Assembly (NCBI GenBank): GCA_029379385.1
Contig: CM055611.1
Location: 3,534,001-3,598,000 of the forward strand
Reading direction: 5' to 3'
DNA: 64,000 nt
Origin: Quillaja saponaria
Taxonomy: Eukaryota > Streptophyta > Magnoliopsida > Fabales > Quillajaceae
Below the pieces are notes generated by a model. That model had not been told where the DNA came from. It ran no database searches and saw nothing but the letters and a program-made list of their open reading frames with translations. This document shows positions 1 to 11,732 of the stretch, piece by piece. The position numbers and the translations under genes are program-made. The number at the start of each line of letters is the position of its first letter. The stretch's first letter is position 1.

Positions 1-711
1 AAATTTGTATACTAAAACAAATAACAATTTACTGAAAATTTCAGCAGAGACTCCCTGCAATACGAAACATGCCTTAAAATACAAACACATATGCTTCTGT
101 TTTTACAATAACAATTCAGAAAATAAGGAGCTTCGCTCCATCCATATCATAAACAAGACAAAGAACTAGACTATTACACCATATAAAATTAGACATCTCA
201 CAGTTCTAGTGTGACTGCAAAATTTCATCATTGACTTTCAAGTTTGAGATCTTGGAAAATACCTGGCTATACTCTGTCGATAGGTCATGAGCTCGGCGAC
301 ATCATATACTGAATCTTTTTACTAAAAAAAATGTCAACAGAGAAAGGGGTAAGTCCTATGAACTCCATGAGTGAAAAATCGTACCCAAAAGGTACTAGCG
401 TCACTTAACACAAGTATATAATGTATATAGTCAATTAACATCATGTAACAATATTCATGTCTTGATTCAAAATACACGTACACCTTTGTAATCGTCATAA
501 ATTCACAACTTACATGATTTATAAGATCACAAATTAATCAGAGAAATCATAGCATACAAAGCAAACAAAAGGCTAATGAGTAACCTAGCCCTGCATAATA
601 GCATCACCCCTATCGGGCATTTATGCACCCGCACAACAGATTAATTTTAGTATATAATCCATCCCACTAGGGTTGAGCACTCAAATTTTTAAAAACATTT
701 ATCAGAATCAC
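1..711 (-). repeat. Long LTR family R1, truncated copy
   Basis: This stretch is about 80-90 percent similar by eye to 1343-2050, in the same order and orientation. The shared parts include the block with ggaaagtacctggct and the ctcggcgacatcatatact motif. Read on the minus strand it matches the 3' half of the long LTR that also occurs at 38.5-40.96 kb and 49.88-51.22 kb. The copy runs off the left window edge and stops near 711, where sequence related to an ATL gene 3' end begins. It has no coding capacity. I assign it to an LTR because the complete copy at 1189-4767 has TG...CA ends and a target duplication. Confidence 0.6.
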
Positions 712-1046
712 CTGGGGTTCTGAATTCCTTCATTCTAGTTTCAGATTGCCGTAGGTTTCAAGTGTTACATTACCAATTGTCTCAAATAATCATGACTTAC
801 TCTATTGTATCTTCCTTCAAATTTGAATTCCAAATTTCTAGGGGAATTCATCAATTGTACTACAAGTAATACTTGAAAATGTTTAGCTCAACCAACTTAA
901 AGAAAAAAAAAAAAACAAAAAAACAAAAAACAAAACATAACAAAGCATAGCATAACATAGTCAAACCAAATTATGGGCATCCGACGATTCTGATTGTAGA
1001 TTATTATCTCTAGCTGATACAAAGCTATTAGGATCCTTAGAAATAG
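708..1046 (-). pseudogene. Duplicated 3' end of an ATL RING-H2 gene
   Basis: The segment aligns along its length with 26662-26996, which holds the 3' UTR and last codons of the ATL gene at 26913-27434. Shared landmarks are ttctgaattccttcatt, the cagattgcc.taggtttcaagtgt block, actacaagtaatacttgaaa, an A-rich stretch, and the C-terminal codons read on the minus strand around 970-1046. The RING finger, membrane segment and start codon are absent, so no functional product is expected. It is a captured or duplicated gene fragment wedged between two copies of the R1 LTR. Confidence 0.7.
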
Positions 1047-1188
1047 GAGTATAATTCGAATTGAATGGTTTAAAATACTGTATTACTTTAATTTGAATTC
1101 AACTACTCAAATGCAAATACCTATTCAAATCTAAAATGATATTTGAATTTGACAAATACTCCAATATTTGATTTTTTGACGAATATTC

Positions 1189-4100
1189 TGTCACACGTCT
1201 CACTAGTAGCATGACTGGTCGGAGAATTGGATAACCAAACCTCTGAAACCCTGACTTTACCACTACTGAATACCTACGACTTTTGATTAAACCAACAAAT
1301 AAAAGACAAAATTTATAAAACAAAAATTAACTAAAAAAAATTTGTATAGTGAAACAAATAACAATTTATTGAAAATTTTGGCAAAGGCTCCTTGCAATGC
1401 AGAACATGCCTTAAAATACAAATACATATACTTCTGTTTTTACAACAATAATACAGAAAATAAGGAGTTCTGCTCTATTCATATCATAAACAAGACAAAG
1501 GACTAGACTATTACACCATATAATATTAAATATCCTATAGTTCTAGTGTGACTACAAACTTTTATCATTGACTTCAAGTCTGGGATCTTGGAAAGTACCT
1601 GGCTGTACTCTGTCGGTAGGTCACGAGCTCGGCGACATCATATACTAAATCTTGTTACTAAAAAAAATGTCAACAGAGAAGGGGTGACTCATACGAACTC
1701 CGTGAGTGAAAAATCATACCCAAAAGGTACTAGTGTCACTTAACACAAATATATAATGTATATAGTCAATTAACATTATGTAACAATGTTCATGTTTTAA
1801 TTCAAAATACACGTACACTTGTGTAATCAGTCATAAATTCACAACTTACATGATTCATAGGATTACAAATTAATCAGAGAAATCATAGCATACAAAGCAA
1901 ATAAAGGACTAACGAGTAACCCAATCCCACATAATATTATCACCCCCACCTAGGCATTTATGTGCCTGCGCAATAGATTAATCTCCGTATCTAATCCATT
2001 CCTACCGGGGTTGAACACTCAAATTTTTAAAAACATTTATCAGAATCAAAATATCTCAAGATTTCAAATCAGAATATCCTAGGTGCACCTGGATCTCAGT
2101 TTCGAAAATAAAAATCATTTCTCAGAAAATTTCAATTTGTTGGTCCTTATTAACCACAAACAATTGCAAACAAGCATGATTCAAATAACTGAAACATTGC
2201 ACTTGCACATTTATTCAATTACACATAATAATCTAGCTCCAAAGGCAACAGTTAACGACTCACTTGTTTACAATTCTTGTTCGCCACTTCCTCTTGCGCT
2301 CACATGTGTCATCAGGCCATATTAGGGTCCGAAATTGAAATTCATATATTCACATGATACTTAGTTCATAAACGTTATAATTATAATCTTTTAATTCCTA
2401 AAATTATATATCAACTTACATATAAGTCCGTTTAGATAGTTTAATCAATTCCTTGTATGACACCTGATTCTATATCATGTATGTATATCATATATATATA
2501 TATATACACATATCAATAAATTCATACTAACTCATACTTGGGAATTAAATTATGAAACTTTCCAGTATAGTTTATCAAGATGTTAAAAATATTTCATCTT
2601 CAACATTCTACTCCTAATTTGCCCTTTAAGACTCTTTAACATCAATTACTTCAAAACAGGCTCAGTTAAGATCCGAAAATCACAACTATGACTTCCAATG
2701 TCTCAAAATACACGCAACATGAAATTAAGACCTGCATCGCTCCAGATGTATCCTCCAATATGTTAGGAATAACTTTTTTTCAGAGGTTTTAAGTTAATTC
2801 TAACCACACCCCCCCCCCCCCTTTCGAAATCTCCTAAACTGACTGAAGCTCACTAAAAATCCTAAATGGACCTAGCAGCGGTCCAATAGTTCTAACAATA
2901 AATATATTTGGAACCAGGTTACAATATTTTCCAGTTAGTATCTTAAGAATCTAAGCTACACTTTCTCTTTAGAGCTCTTAATTTAATTTAGTTTTGAAAA
3001 TACCCGAAATACAAAAATGTTCCAACTTGCAAAATTTACTCCTACTTCACTTCAATAACCACTTCAAAGTTAATTTCCACGATTCCTAAATCATACATAA
3101 TTACACCAAACATATTTCTTGAGATGAAATCACCTTAACCATTTATTCGAATATTTTAAAATAAAGTTAATTAGTTCAATATCATGTTTCTTGATTAGCT
3201 ATTTAATTTATCAAACCTAGATAAATCAACTTCTACATATATGTTAACACTTAATTTCTTGTAGACACATTGTCAAATACTTTGAAAACATATTTAGTTT
3301 CCATTGGTGTGTATGTATTTGTATATAAACATACACCAAAAGCCAACACATCTCTTCCTTTTGATATTCTTATATCCCAACTTTGAATTCTAATTAAATT
3401 ACTTATTTAAAATTCATCTAACTTAGAGTATACAAGTCCAATATTAACATACTTGAATTTCCAATTATCTAAAAACTTCCTTCTCATCCTTAGCTTACCA
3501 ACGTCTCCAAACTATGATTATAATCATTTTATCTATTATTTTATCTTCTTAACTAAATTAAAAGGAATTCCTAACACTTTACCTAAATTAAATATTTACA
3601 ACCCCTACACTAACATGAGTAACTTGACTAATTTAAGGTTTTAAAACAATAAAATTTCTGCATCTTTTTCACTTAGCACTTTAAAATCAAGATTACTTTA
3701 AAAAAAACCATCTCAATTCTTGAACTTTGGAATATCTTAAACTCCTTTAAGTTGTGCACAAGTATGGCACATGTTTGATGGCTCTTTACATGTTATCCGT
3801 GGGATAACACTAGAAATTAGGCCAAGAAAATTTTATAACCCAAGGCCAAGGTAGCTGAATTCTACCTCTTTCCCTCACGGCTACAATACACCAAAAACAG
3901 GGCATGTAAACAGTCCATGTTGCAGCCACCTACAGCCATATTTTCAATTCATTCTCACACCCTACACAACCACACATACACCACAACTTTTAAAGCTCAC
4001 GGGGTGGGCAAAAGCGCACACACATGGCTGGAATTTCTAGCCTGAGACCAAACACACACACCCCCATGTATGAAAGGTATTCATGAAGAGCTTTGAAGCT

Positions 4101-4767
4101 CAAGGCACTAAAGACTCCTACATGGCTGGTTATTTTCCATGGCTGTCCTTTAAAACAGGGCAGCCACTTTCATGTCTTAAGAAAACAACAAACCATACCA
4201 AATGAAAAGAAAGTCCATACGGTCAAGTAGGAGAAAAAAAAATAAAAAATTGTACCTTGAACTTGGGCTTGAACAAAGGGAACCAAGAATTCTATTAAAG
4301 TGTAAAAGGAAGAATGAATTATGGTGGTAAGGTGCAGAAAACAAAAGAGTTCAGCTGAGGGTGAAAAAGGATAATGCGGTGCCCTTTTGTGTGAGAGGAG
4401 ATAAGGATAATAAATTAAATAAAGCTAAAGTACAAAGTCAAAGGTCAATTGCAAATTTGTGGTGTTTATTTTACTTATATATAGATATATATACATATAT
4501 ATATATATATCACCTCTAATTTTCTAGCTTTTACTTTTATTTAACATTTATTATTATTATTGCTTTATTAATACAATGTACACAATTAAATTTCAAGTAT
4601 CATGGCAACCAGTAATGAAGTATCAAAATTTTAATTCCTATATTACATATATATACATATAAATATTCATCCACTCTAATTTAACTTAATTTAATTTTTT
4701 TTTCCCTTATCACAATAAATTACGCACCACCATTCTAAATCGTAAGTAAAAATATCAAGTTATAGCA
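1189..4767 (-). mobile_element. Solo LTR of a long-LTR retrotransposon (Ty3/gypsy-like)
   Basis: The 3.58 kb block begins with TGTCACACG at 1189 and ends with ...TATAGCA at 4767. It is flanked by the direct repeat TATTC at 1184-1188 and 4768-4772, a typical 5-bp retroviral-type target duplication. No gag or pol sequence is seen, so it reads as a solo LTR left by LTR-LTR recombination. Read on the minus strand, its sequence matches 38.5-40.96 kb along most of its length. Unusually long, gene-less LTRs are typical of some plant gypsy lineages such as Del/Tekay, but that assignment is an inference from size only. The short ORFs inside are low-complexity and not credible genes. Confidence 0.62.
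2811..2822 (+). repeat. Poly-C run in solo LTR
   Basis: A run of about a dozen C residues lies within the solo LTR. The related LTR at 39.28 kb has a short non-homopolymeric sequence at the equivalent position, so the run is a local expansion or a possible sequencing-length artefact. Confidence 0.6.
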
Positions 4768-4772
4768 TATTC

Positions 4773-5924
4773 AAATATTTGAATTCCCTTTGTAGTAAAT
4801 GATATTTATCTAAAAAATTAATGTTTAAAAACATTAATAAAATTAAACTAAATAATTTACAATCAAGATATGGATATTTTAGTTACATAACTATCATCAC
4901 AAACTATAAGCACCACCGTACAATTGAAAATAAATACAAATAACTATATAAATTAATAGTTTTATGTATCCATTTTTAATGAATATCAAATAGTTAATTG
5001 AGTACTTAATTGAATAATTTGATTGAATACTACAACATTTCAATTCTCCTTGATCATAATTTTTTTTAAGAATTTTTAAAAAACCTTAAGAGCCTAATTG
5101 TTCATTTTGTATATCCCGTTACTACTTCTTAGTCTAGCCAAGCATGACCTTGAGATTAGGTTCATTAATTGTTAACGAGCTTGTTGCCACCTTTACTTAT
5201 AACCTAAAAGTTAAAAAATATATATATATATATTATATTAAATTCCCTTCTATTGAGGTTTAGTAAATTGACACTAATTCATAGTTTGGAAGAAAAAATA
5301 AAATAAAAAAATCAACACTTCTCTTCCTTAGCTTGATGGAAAGCTAATAGTGTTATAAAATAATATGACCAAAAAAAATCAAAAAGTTCGTTTATATTTA
5401 AAGTACCAAAAAGTTATACTTTTAGTTAATCTATGCTTTTACTTTTTTCTTTTCTTTCTTTCTTAATAGTAATATTTTATGTTAACCTAGGTTTTTTATT
5501 TTTAATATTTTTTTCTCTTATAAAAAAGAAAATATATAAATAAATTAAATTTTTATTGATATTGTAACTAGAAAAATAGAATTTATAATTACCACCAATA
5601 TAAACAAGTCATACAAAGATTTTAAAAGACAAGTAAGCCATAATTAACAAATATTGGACTTTTAATTGGAACATCCCTTTACCATTTTAACCTTTGTATT
5701 TTAAAAAAAAAAGGTTAGGTTTAAAAGATTTAATGAGTAGATTTAAAAAAAAAAAAAGAAATTAGATATTATCTCTTTATTTATTGATAGAAAAGAAATA
5801 TAAAAAGAGAGAATGATAAAATTTTATTAATTTTTATAAGTATTTAGCCTTTCTTTAATTTTTTTTAATAATGAATGATTTTCCCTAGCAATTATCATTC
5901 CCTTATTTAAGATAGATACACCCA
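4773..5924. other. AT-rich intergenic DNA, nothing identified
   Basis: Very AT-rich sequence with short TA runs (near 5220) and homopolymer A/T tracts. I see no ORF with recognisable similarity, no exon-like segment and no repeat shared with the rest of the window. Confidence 0.5.
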
Positions 5925-6050
5925 AAAGTGGTTGGTCGTAGTGGTAAGGGAATTGTAATCCTGAGAGAAGGCCAAAAGTTTGAATTCTGGAGTCGCCCAT
6001 CTGCAATACTTAGACTTCTGGGAAACCAAAAAAGATAGATACTAGTAGGG
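5925..6050 (+). repeat. tRNA-derived SINE remnant
   Basis: The segment has a polymerase III internal promoter layout. A box-A-like gttggtcgtagtggtaagg near 5932 is followed about 40 bp later by a box-B-like agtttgaattctgg near 5978. This arrangement is typical of plant tRNA-derived SINEs. No target duplication was located, and the body after box B is short, so this is probably a truncated 5' end. Confidence 0.45.
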
Positions 6051-6799
6051 GGCAATAAGAAGTATTACTCATAAAATCAGAGGAAATAAAAAATGAGAGT
6101 ATTGTCATTGGAAAATGGTGACATAACATCAACGACATGGTTGTTTTTCTTTTAACTAAATTTTTTATTTTTCTTACATTATCTACCATGAGATAAATTT
6201 TTTGAATATGTAGAAAAAATATATTTAGTTTTCTACAAGTAAGTTTTATCTCATAATATGTAATAATAAAAAAAATAAAAAAATCATGTTAGTTAATATT
6301 TTTTAATATTCATATTAAAAATTTAAATAGTAGAATAATCAATTAAATACTGAAAAAAAAAATGAGAGAAAAAAAAGAAAAGAAAAAGGAGAGCTTCTTA
6401 TACAATTTTTTTTGGTAAACGATTTTTATACATTAATTTGTGAGCTTGTTGGAGAGCTTATAGGAAAGTAATAGGTGAGAAATATTCAAAGAAATTAGGA
6501 AACAAATCCAATCTAATTGATGGAAAAGATTTTGGTTTAAGGTTTTATAAGAAAGCCATTGAGCTTATTATTCTTATAATATTCGTCCACCAAGAAAACG
6601 ATATTAGGGCAATTAAACCACCACAAGTCATAGAATGGTCCAAGTTTCTTATAAAATCGTCTTTCAATATCTTGATTTATGTATTAGACTTTCACCGAAA
6701 ATCGTTATTTGCTCTACCGATTTGTTTACCCATTTTACCATAAGTAGTATAGTATTTGTCTAATTTCTGTTAACATTTTATTTTATTTTTATTTAGAGG

Positions 6800-7083
6800 T
6801 CAAGTGTATTTGAGCTGGTTTACACGCACGTCGACTAATTATCTATTTGGTCCGGTCAAAGATAGGTCATCTACACTTGGACTAGAGAATTTATGAAGAT
6901 ATCCACACAAGCTTCCCCTAAGGAGAATCGGATTATGTGTTGTCACTTTTTATCATAAAGTATCAATATCTCTTTCTTTTTATATGTAAGTACATATGAT
7001 GAGAAACAACTCATAATTAAAGAGTAAATAACTACACATTTGTCAATGATAGGATTTAAACTTGGGACCTAATGGTCCTACCA
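6800..7083 (-). repeat. Possible SINE relic (minus strand)
   Basis: Minus-strand reading gives a box-B-like element near 7045-7065 (ggatttaaacttgggacc on the plus strand). It also carries a tail resembling the SINE copies at 32.0, 45.3 and 56.1 kb, including the shared phrase actagagaatttatgaa. The similarity is weak and the ends are unclear. Confidence 0.3.
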
Positions 7084-7245
7084 CTTACCTTCGACATTAA
7101 AAGTAGTAACTATTTAAAGATAAAAGGACTTAAATTGTAGAAAACTTTATAGCAAAACTTATTGGTCTCTTAATATTATGAATATAACTTTGATGGCTTT
7201 GGTCAAAGGTAGATATTATAAAAATGCACTTACCTTGGACATTAA

Positions 7246-7721
7246 GGCCCTGTTTGGTTAAGTTTTATGTAAAAATATTTTTCAAGTAGAGCTGCTTAAA
7301 AAGTATTGTATTAAGTTGAAAAAGTTTTGGATCACAGTTAAAGTAAAAGCACTGTGAGATATAAAAAAAAACGTTTTTCTAACTAGTGCCTAAAGGGCAC
7401 TTGATAAGGTGCAATAAATGTGGGTTTTAGAATTTGAAACATTCTAAAAGTAGAAAATTATTTATTACACAGTACTGAAATCATGGTCAACCACTATAAT
7501 TAATAATACAAAATTTCTATATTTATCACATTAACAAGTGCCCTATGGGCACCAGTTAGAAAAATCTATAAAAAATTATTTTATTTTATTTTATTTTATT
7601 TTTAAAAATATTGAGTATTAAAATTACTAAAAAGATCAATTTGACAAATACTATGGTTATATTTGTCTAAATAAAATAATTATTAAATTTATTTGAGCTT
7701 TTCTTGTTTACTATTTGAAAA

Positions 7722-7771
<50 letters not shown>

Positions 7772-7918
7772 CTAATCTTCAGCTTTTAGAAGTTTTTAGG
7801 ATTTTAAAAGCCCAAAAATATTTTTTTGTACATTTTAAAATAAAACCTCTATTATCAAATATCTTTATAAAAAAGCTTTAACCCAAAAGCTATTTTAAAA
7901 GCTAAACTAAATAGGGGC
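7246..7918. mobile_element. PIF/Harbinger-like MITE
   Basis: The terminal inverted repeats are imperfect: GGCCCTGTTTGGTTAA at the left end against GCCCCTATTTAGTTTA read inward from the right end, matching at 12 of 16 positions. TAA is duplicated at 7243-7245 and 7919-7921, the 3-bp target duplication of the PIF/Harbinger (Tourist) group. No transposase is encoded. The interior contains a long poly-T run (7724-7771) and a second nested MITE. The paralogous empty site at about 7093-7104 supports the boundaries. Confidence 0.65.
7374..7564. mobile_element. Nested small MITE with 30-bp inverted repeats
   Basis: The left arm at 7374-7403 (tttttctaactagtgcc, then taaagggcacttg) is matched by its near-perfect reverse complement at 7535-7564. 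The arms also contain the self-complementary core gtgccc.a.gggcac. Between them are about 130 bp of AT-rich non-coding DNA, so the whole unit can fold into a hairpin. The superfamily is uncertain; the motif resembles Mutator-derived MITEs of eudicots. Confidence 0.6.
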
Positions 7919-8263
7919 TAAAACTAGTATACTATTTAAAGAGAAAATTACTTAAATTGAATAAAATTTTAAAGCAAAACTTGTTGGTCTCTTAATATTA
8001 TGAATATAATTTTGATGGTTTTGGTCAAAGGTAGATATTATAAAAACAATTTAGATCATACATCAAGAGATGGCTATATCCTATTCGAATATATAAATTT
8101 GTTCATTTCAAGAGTAAATTATAACTTAAATTTTACTTTGAAAAAAAAAACAATGATTATTTTCTATAAATGAGTTTTTCTATTTAGTTTCATAATAACA
8201 CTTTAAAAAAAAAAAAAAAAAATCAATTATTAAAATTTAAAATATTCAAAAAATTAGTAATTT

Positions 8264-8383
8264 ATTAATGAGTAAAGTACACTTATCTTATGTGATTTGT
8301 CTTTTTCTCAAACGCATATATGTGATTCATTTTATTTTAAAATACCACTTGTAGTTTGTATCAATATGTCTTTTACAGATTCC
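8264..8383 (+). repeat. MULE left terminal inverted repeat
   Basis: About 115-120 bp, paired with 11606-11732 in inverted orientation with roughly 70 percent identity by eye and a few small gaps. Confidence 0.66.
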
Positions 8384-8928
8384 ATTCAAATTAACAGTTT
8401 TAAACAGTTGCCACACAAACGTGGGCTTCCTCTCCTCAATTCCCAAATTCTTATATCCATACTACTTTCAATCATTCATTCTCCATTGTTTTTTGAAATC
8501 CCTAAGAGATGATTATCTTTCATGGTTTGGATTTTTCTGATTGTAGGAAAAGAATGGTTTATTTGAAAGGTACTTATTTCACTTACTTTTTTCTGGTCTG
8601 GTTAAGGTTGTGAATTTGCTTTGTAACGGTTAATTCTGAAAACCTATATAGTGGTTTTTTATTATGTAATAACAATATGCTACTTTCATTGTTAGGGTCA
8701 TAATATTTCACCATGGGAATACTTTTTCCCATCACAGTCATGTAGGTGGTTTTGTAAAGATACACCACTTAGACCCTGATTTTAGTTGTTGGAAGTTGGA
8801 AGAGTTAGGAAGTGACATATGATACCCTTTAAACTAATCCATTTATTACTTAGGACCTAAATAAGTTTAGTTGATGGATTAGTGTTTATTCAAATGGATA
8901 AACTAATTATGAGGACAGGGATACTTTT

Positions 8929-10270
8929 GTGCTATATATTAAGCATGGTATTGGTCTAATGAAACTGAGAAATATGGGTGATGATGAGGGTGCTGGTGAT
9001 GGGGGGGTTGCTATTAATGGTGAGGGTGCTAATAATAGTGACGATGAAGGAGAATGGGAAAATGAAGACAATGACGGATCTGACTGTGATGATGAAGTTG
9101 AAAAGGTTAACAATCCACATGTATCCAATGAATCATCTTTATTAGAAATTTACATCTAACTACAAAGGGAAAGAGTTGAAGGATGCCATGTGAGGAACAA
9201 CATATATAGAAGCTGTATAGTTTGAGTATTACATGAAACATACAGAAAAAGTAGGACACATTTTATGCTTACTTAAAGAGTATAATGCCTAGTCCATAGT
9301 CTAGGTCATATTATAAGCCAGATGTAAAGTGTGATTGTCTTATGAACCAAATAAGTGAATCTTGAAACAAACCTTTTCTAAATGCAAGGGAGCTGCCACA
9401 TTTGCATATGTTTAAATGGAGAAGGGGGAGGATTATGAGTATGATTCAAGTCAAAAGGATGTGAATAGAGAAATACAAGAAGAACATTGTGCCAGAAGCT
9501 CAATTAGAGTTGGAGGATACAAAGAATGACTCTCGGAATTGCTTTGCTTCATATGTTAGAAACACTAAGTTTGAGGTTGATTATTATCATACATCATATG
9601 TTGTTGTCCCATATAATCACACTTGTGATGGTAGAGGATGACAATTAACTATAATACCCTACACGTATGTTGTTACAGTAGTTTAGATGATGGGGACCAA
9701 CCAGAGCTGTATGATCATTAATAATTAGCAAAGAGACATACCTAGTAGCATATTCATATATCCCATGGTTCCAATTCCTTGACAACATGATTGCAAATAG
9801 AATAATTAGCAACTTATGATGCCTCTTTAACATAATGAACCAACTAGTAGACCTAAAAAGGCTAAAAGAAAGGGACAAGATGAGATAAATCAAGCCAAAA
9901 AGGATAATCCTAGCGTAACAAATGCCACAAGAAAAGAGGATCAAGTTAATTGTGTAAGATGTAAGAAAACTAGATATAATCAGAGGTCCCGTCAGGGAGC
10001 TATGCACAAATATTCCAACGTTTTAAACAAACAAGCAACTGACAAGTATGTTATAAAACTCTCATTCTAAATGTAATATGTATGTTTGTATTCAAAGTAT
10101 ATATATGCTGATTTACTATTTTTTGTTACCATAGGGCAGTAGACAAGCAAGTGGTGAGAGACATAGTAGCCAAGCACCAAACTCATAGTGCCAGTCATCT
10201 TGTAGCCTACCACAATTCACCTGAAAAAGTCAAACAAGATCAACTTAGCCAAGTCATGGAAAAAGAATAA
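8929..10270 (+). pseudogene. Mutator-like transposase remnant
   Basis: Two recognisable islands lie in the same orientation. Near 8929-9159 an acidic segment (Asp/Glu/Asn/Gly rich) resembles the N-terminal linker of plant MuDR-type transposases. Near 9830-10060 the reading PKKAKRKGQDEINQAKK, followed by a degenerate zinc-knuckle (CVRCKKTRYNQRSR), resembles the extreme C-terminus. In the family this knuckle is C-x2-C-x4-H-x4-C; here the His and last Cys positions are Asn and Arg. The DDE catalytic core and SWIM zinc finger between the islands are missing or too decayed to recognise, and stops interrupt all frames. The protein cannot be functional. Confidence 0.6.
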
Positions 10271-10749
10271 GAATTACAGTTGCAACTATCAGGAAAAAAT
10301 TGCAAATTAAAATAGGGAAGATTACCAAAAAAAACTGAAGTTTAATACAAATGTGTAGAATTTGATTTATATTTTTGAGCAAATTGGCAATCTTCTACAG
10401 ATGTGTATTTCGTTAAGACTGTTAATTGACTTATTCACGAAGAATGTAGAGGAACATTATGTTTTAATTATGTATTTATTTGTTAATGATGAATATGTGT
10501 TAATAATGATTAATGCTTTGTTGTTTCAAACTTACATATGATTCAATGAGAGAGTTATGATGCTCTAATTTCAATACCATGAAAATCTCATACAAAATTC
10601 TCCGACAACAATTGAACTTACACAAAAAATACCTAAAATTTTTTGCAGCATACTTCTACATACAACCTTCCCATATATATAGAATCCTCATGTCACATCT
10701 AATTGAACAATTTTAGCAAAATATAACTTACAATTGATGTCCATGTCAA

Positions 10750-11470
10750 ACACATTAATCTACATAATTTTTTTTCTTTCAATTTAGCATCTTGGAAGCC
10801 TTTCAATACATTTGTGGCTTTCTCATTATTCATTTTCATGTCTTTCCTCATTTTCTCATAATCTTCTCAAATTTTTTCAACACTAATTATAATGCAATAT
10901 TCCTTTGAAGTAGTTCCTTAATTATAGCTTTAGTCGCCCAGCTATAAATTTTAGCATAAAAAACAATTAAAAAACACTATAGGTGCTTTTTTTAATCCTT
11001 TTTATAGGAAAATTATCACAAGTCAATAAGCTAAAATAAGCACAAACACCTCTTGAAAAGTTTATAAAACAAATCATAGTTCATATCCATGTGACTGAGA
11101 TACAAGTTATTACAATACATAATCGTTGCTAACTCAAAATAAGTAAGCTAAATGCATAATTAATTCATTAACCATAAACAAACAAATTAAAATCCTGAAA
11201 TTATGAAATCAGAACTCTTACCCCAAACCTCCCATATCCATAAAATTTTCTTCATATAATGTTTTTTGTCCAAGCAATTCTTAATGGAAAATTTTCATCA
11301 CAACAATAATTCTTCTTCCTGTTGTTTGTAATTGAATTTCTGTAACCCTTGAAGCATTTGGTGCGCTAGAAGCTCCTGAAGAACTAGACCTAACTGATCT
11401 ATTTAGGAGACGATGAGTAGGAACACTAAAAGAATTAGGTGTTACGGAAAGAATTAAGCTTTTAGAATTT
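10750..11470 (-). pseudogene. GRF-type zinc-finger gene relic inside the MULE
   Basis: On the minus strand, 11420 down to 11340 reads as a Ser-rich leader (SSSGASSAPNASRV). Then 11300 down to 11220 gives FPLRIAWTKN followed, across a stop, by RKFYGYGRFG. This matches the GRF zinc-finger pattern of plant proteins (C-x-C-G...PLR.SWT..N.GR.FYGC), with the cysteines changed and an in-frame stop. A second segment near 10940-10880 (WATKAIIKELLQRN) looks like the helix that follows GRF domains. Host-type GRF genes often occur in or beside plant transposons. Its position inside the MULE and opposite strand suggest capture, but an unrelated older gene cannot be excluded. Confidence 0.42.
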
Positions 11471-11492
11471 TGAGAGGATAGAATTTGAGAGG

Positions 11493-11503
11493 GGGGGGGG
11501 GGG
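11493..11503 (+). repeat. Poly-G run
   Basis: About eleven consecutive G residues in the right half of the MULE; no function visible. Confidence 0.6.
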
Positions 11504-11605
11504 TGATTAGGGATTTAGGAGTTAAAAGGAGAGAAAGCCCGCAATTGGGGGTAACGTTACACTTACTTGCTAGCTATGCACATGTATATAAATGGGTTAG
11601 TTTGG

Positions 11606-11732
11606 ACTGATTCTGTCCAAAGACATGTGATTCCAAACAACATGTATAATTTTAGACAAAATAAATCATGTGTATGCATTCGGCAAAAAGTGAAACCACA
11701 GTGGCCTAGTAAACTATACTTTGCTCTTTAAT
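11606..11732 (-). repeat. MULE right terminal inverted repeat
   Basis: Inverted partner of 8264-8383; see the element entry for the matching blocks. Confidence 0.66.

Larger units (their letters stand above)
7084..8045. repeat. Short tandem duplication (about 145-bp unit), second unit split by MITE
   Basis: The unit at 7084-7229 is repeated as 7230-7245 plus 7919-8045. Both copies contain cttacctt.gacattaa, then actatttaaaga, then ttggtctcttaatattatgaatata, and end with ggtcaaaggtagatattataaaaa. The second copy is interrupted exactly at its TAA by the 673-bp MITE at 7246-7918, so the first copy preserves the empty insertion site. Confidence 0.72.
8264..11732 (+). mobile_element. Mutator-like element (MULE) with long terminal inverted repeats
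   Basis: The left terminus, about 8264-8383, matches the reverse complement of about 11606-11732 over roughly 115 bp. In order the shared blocks are GAG.AAAGTA, a CTTTTT block, GCATA....TGATT.ATTTT, AAAAT, GT.GTTTG, ATCA.ATGTCTTT and CAGA. Long inverted repeats of this size are the hallmark of Mutator-like elements, and the interior carries a Mutator-type transposase remnant. A 9-bp target duplication could not be recognised, so the outer ends may be off by a few bases or the flanks have diverged. Confidence 0.68.

Noticed and set aside
7693..7881. A 62-codon ORF with a long Phe run
   Set aside because: It is the translated poly-T tract within a MITE and starts at TTG.
8907..9128. A Ser/Pro-rich minus-strand ORF
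   Set aside because: It is the complement of the acidic transposase N-terminal relic at 8929-9159.
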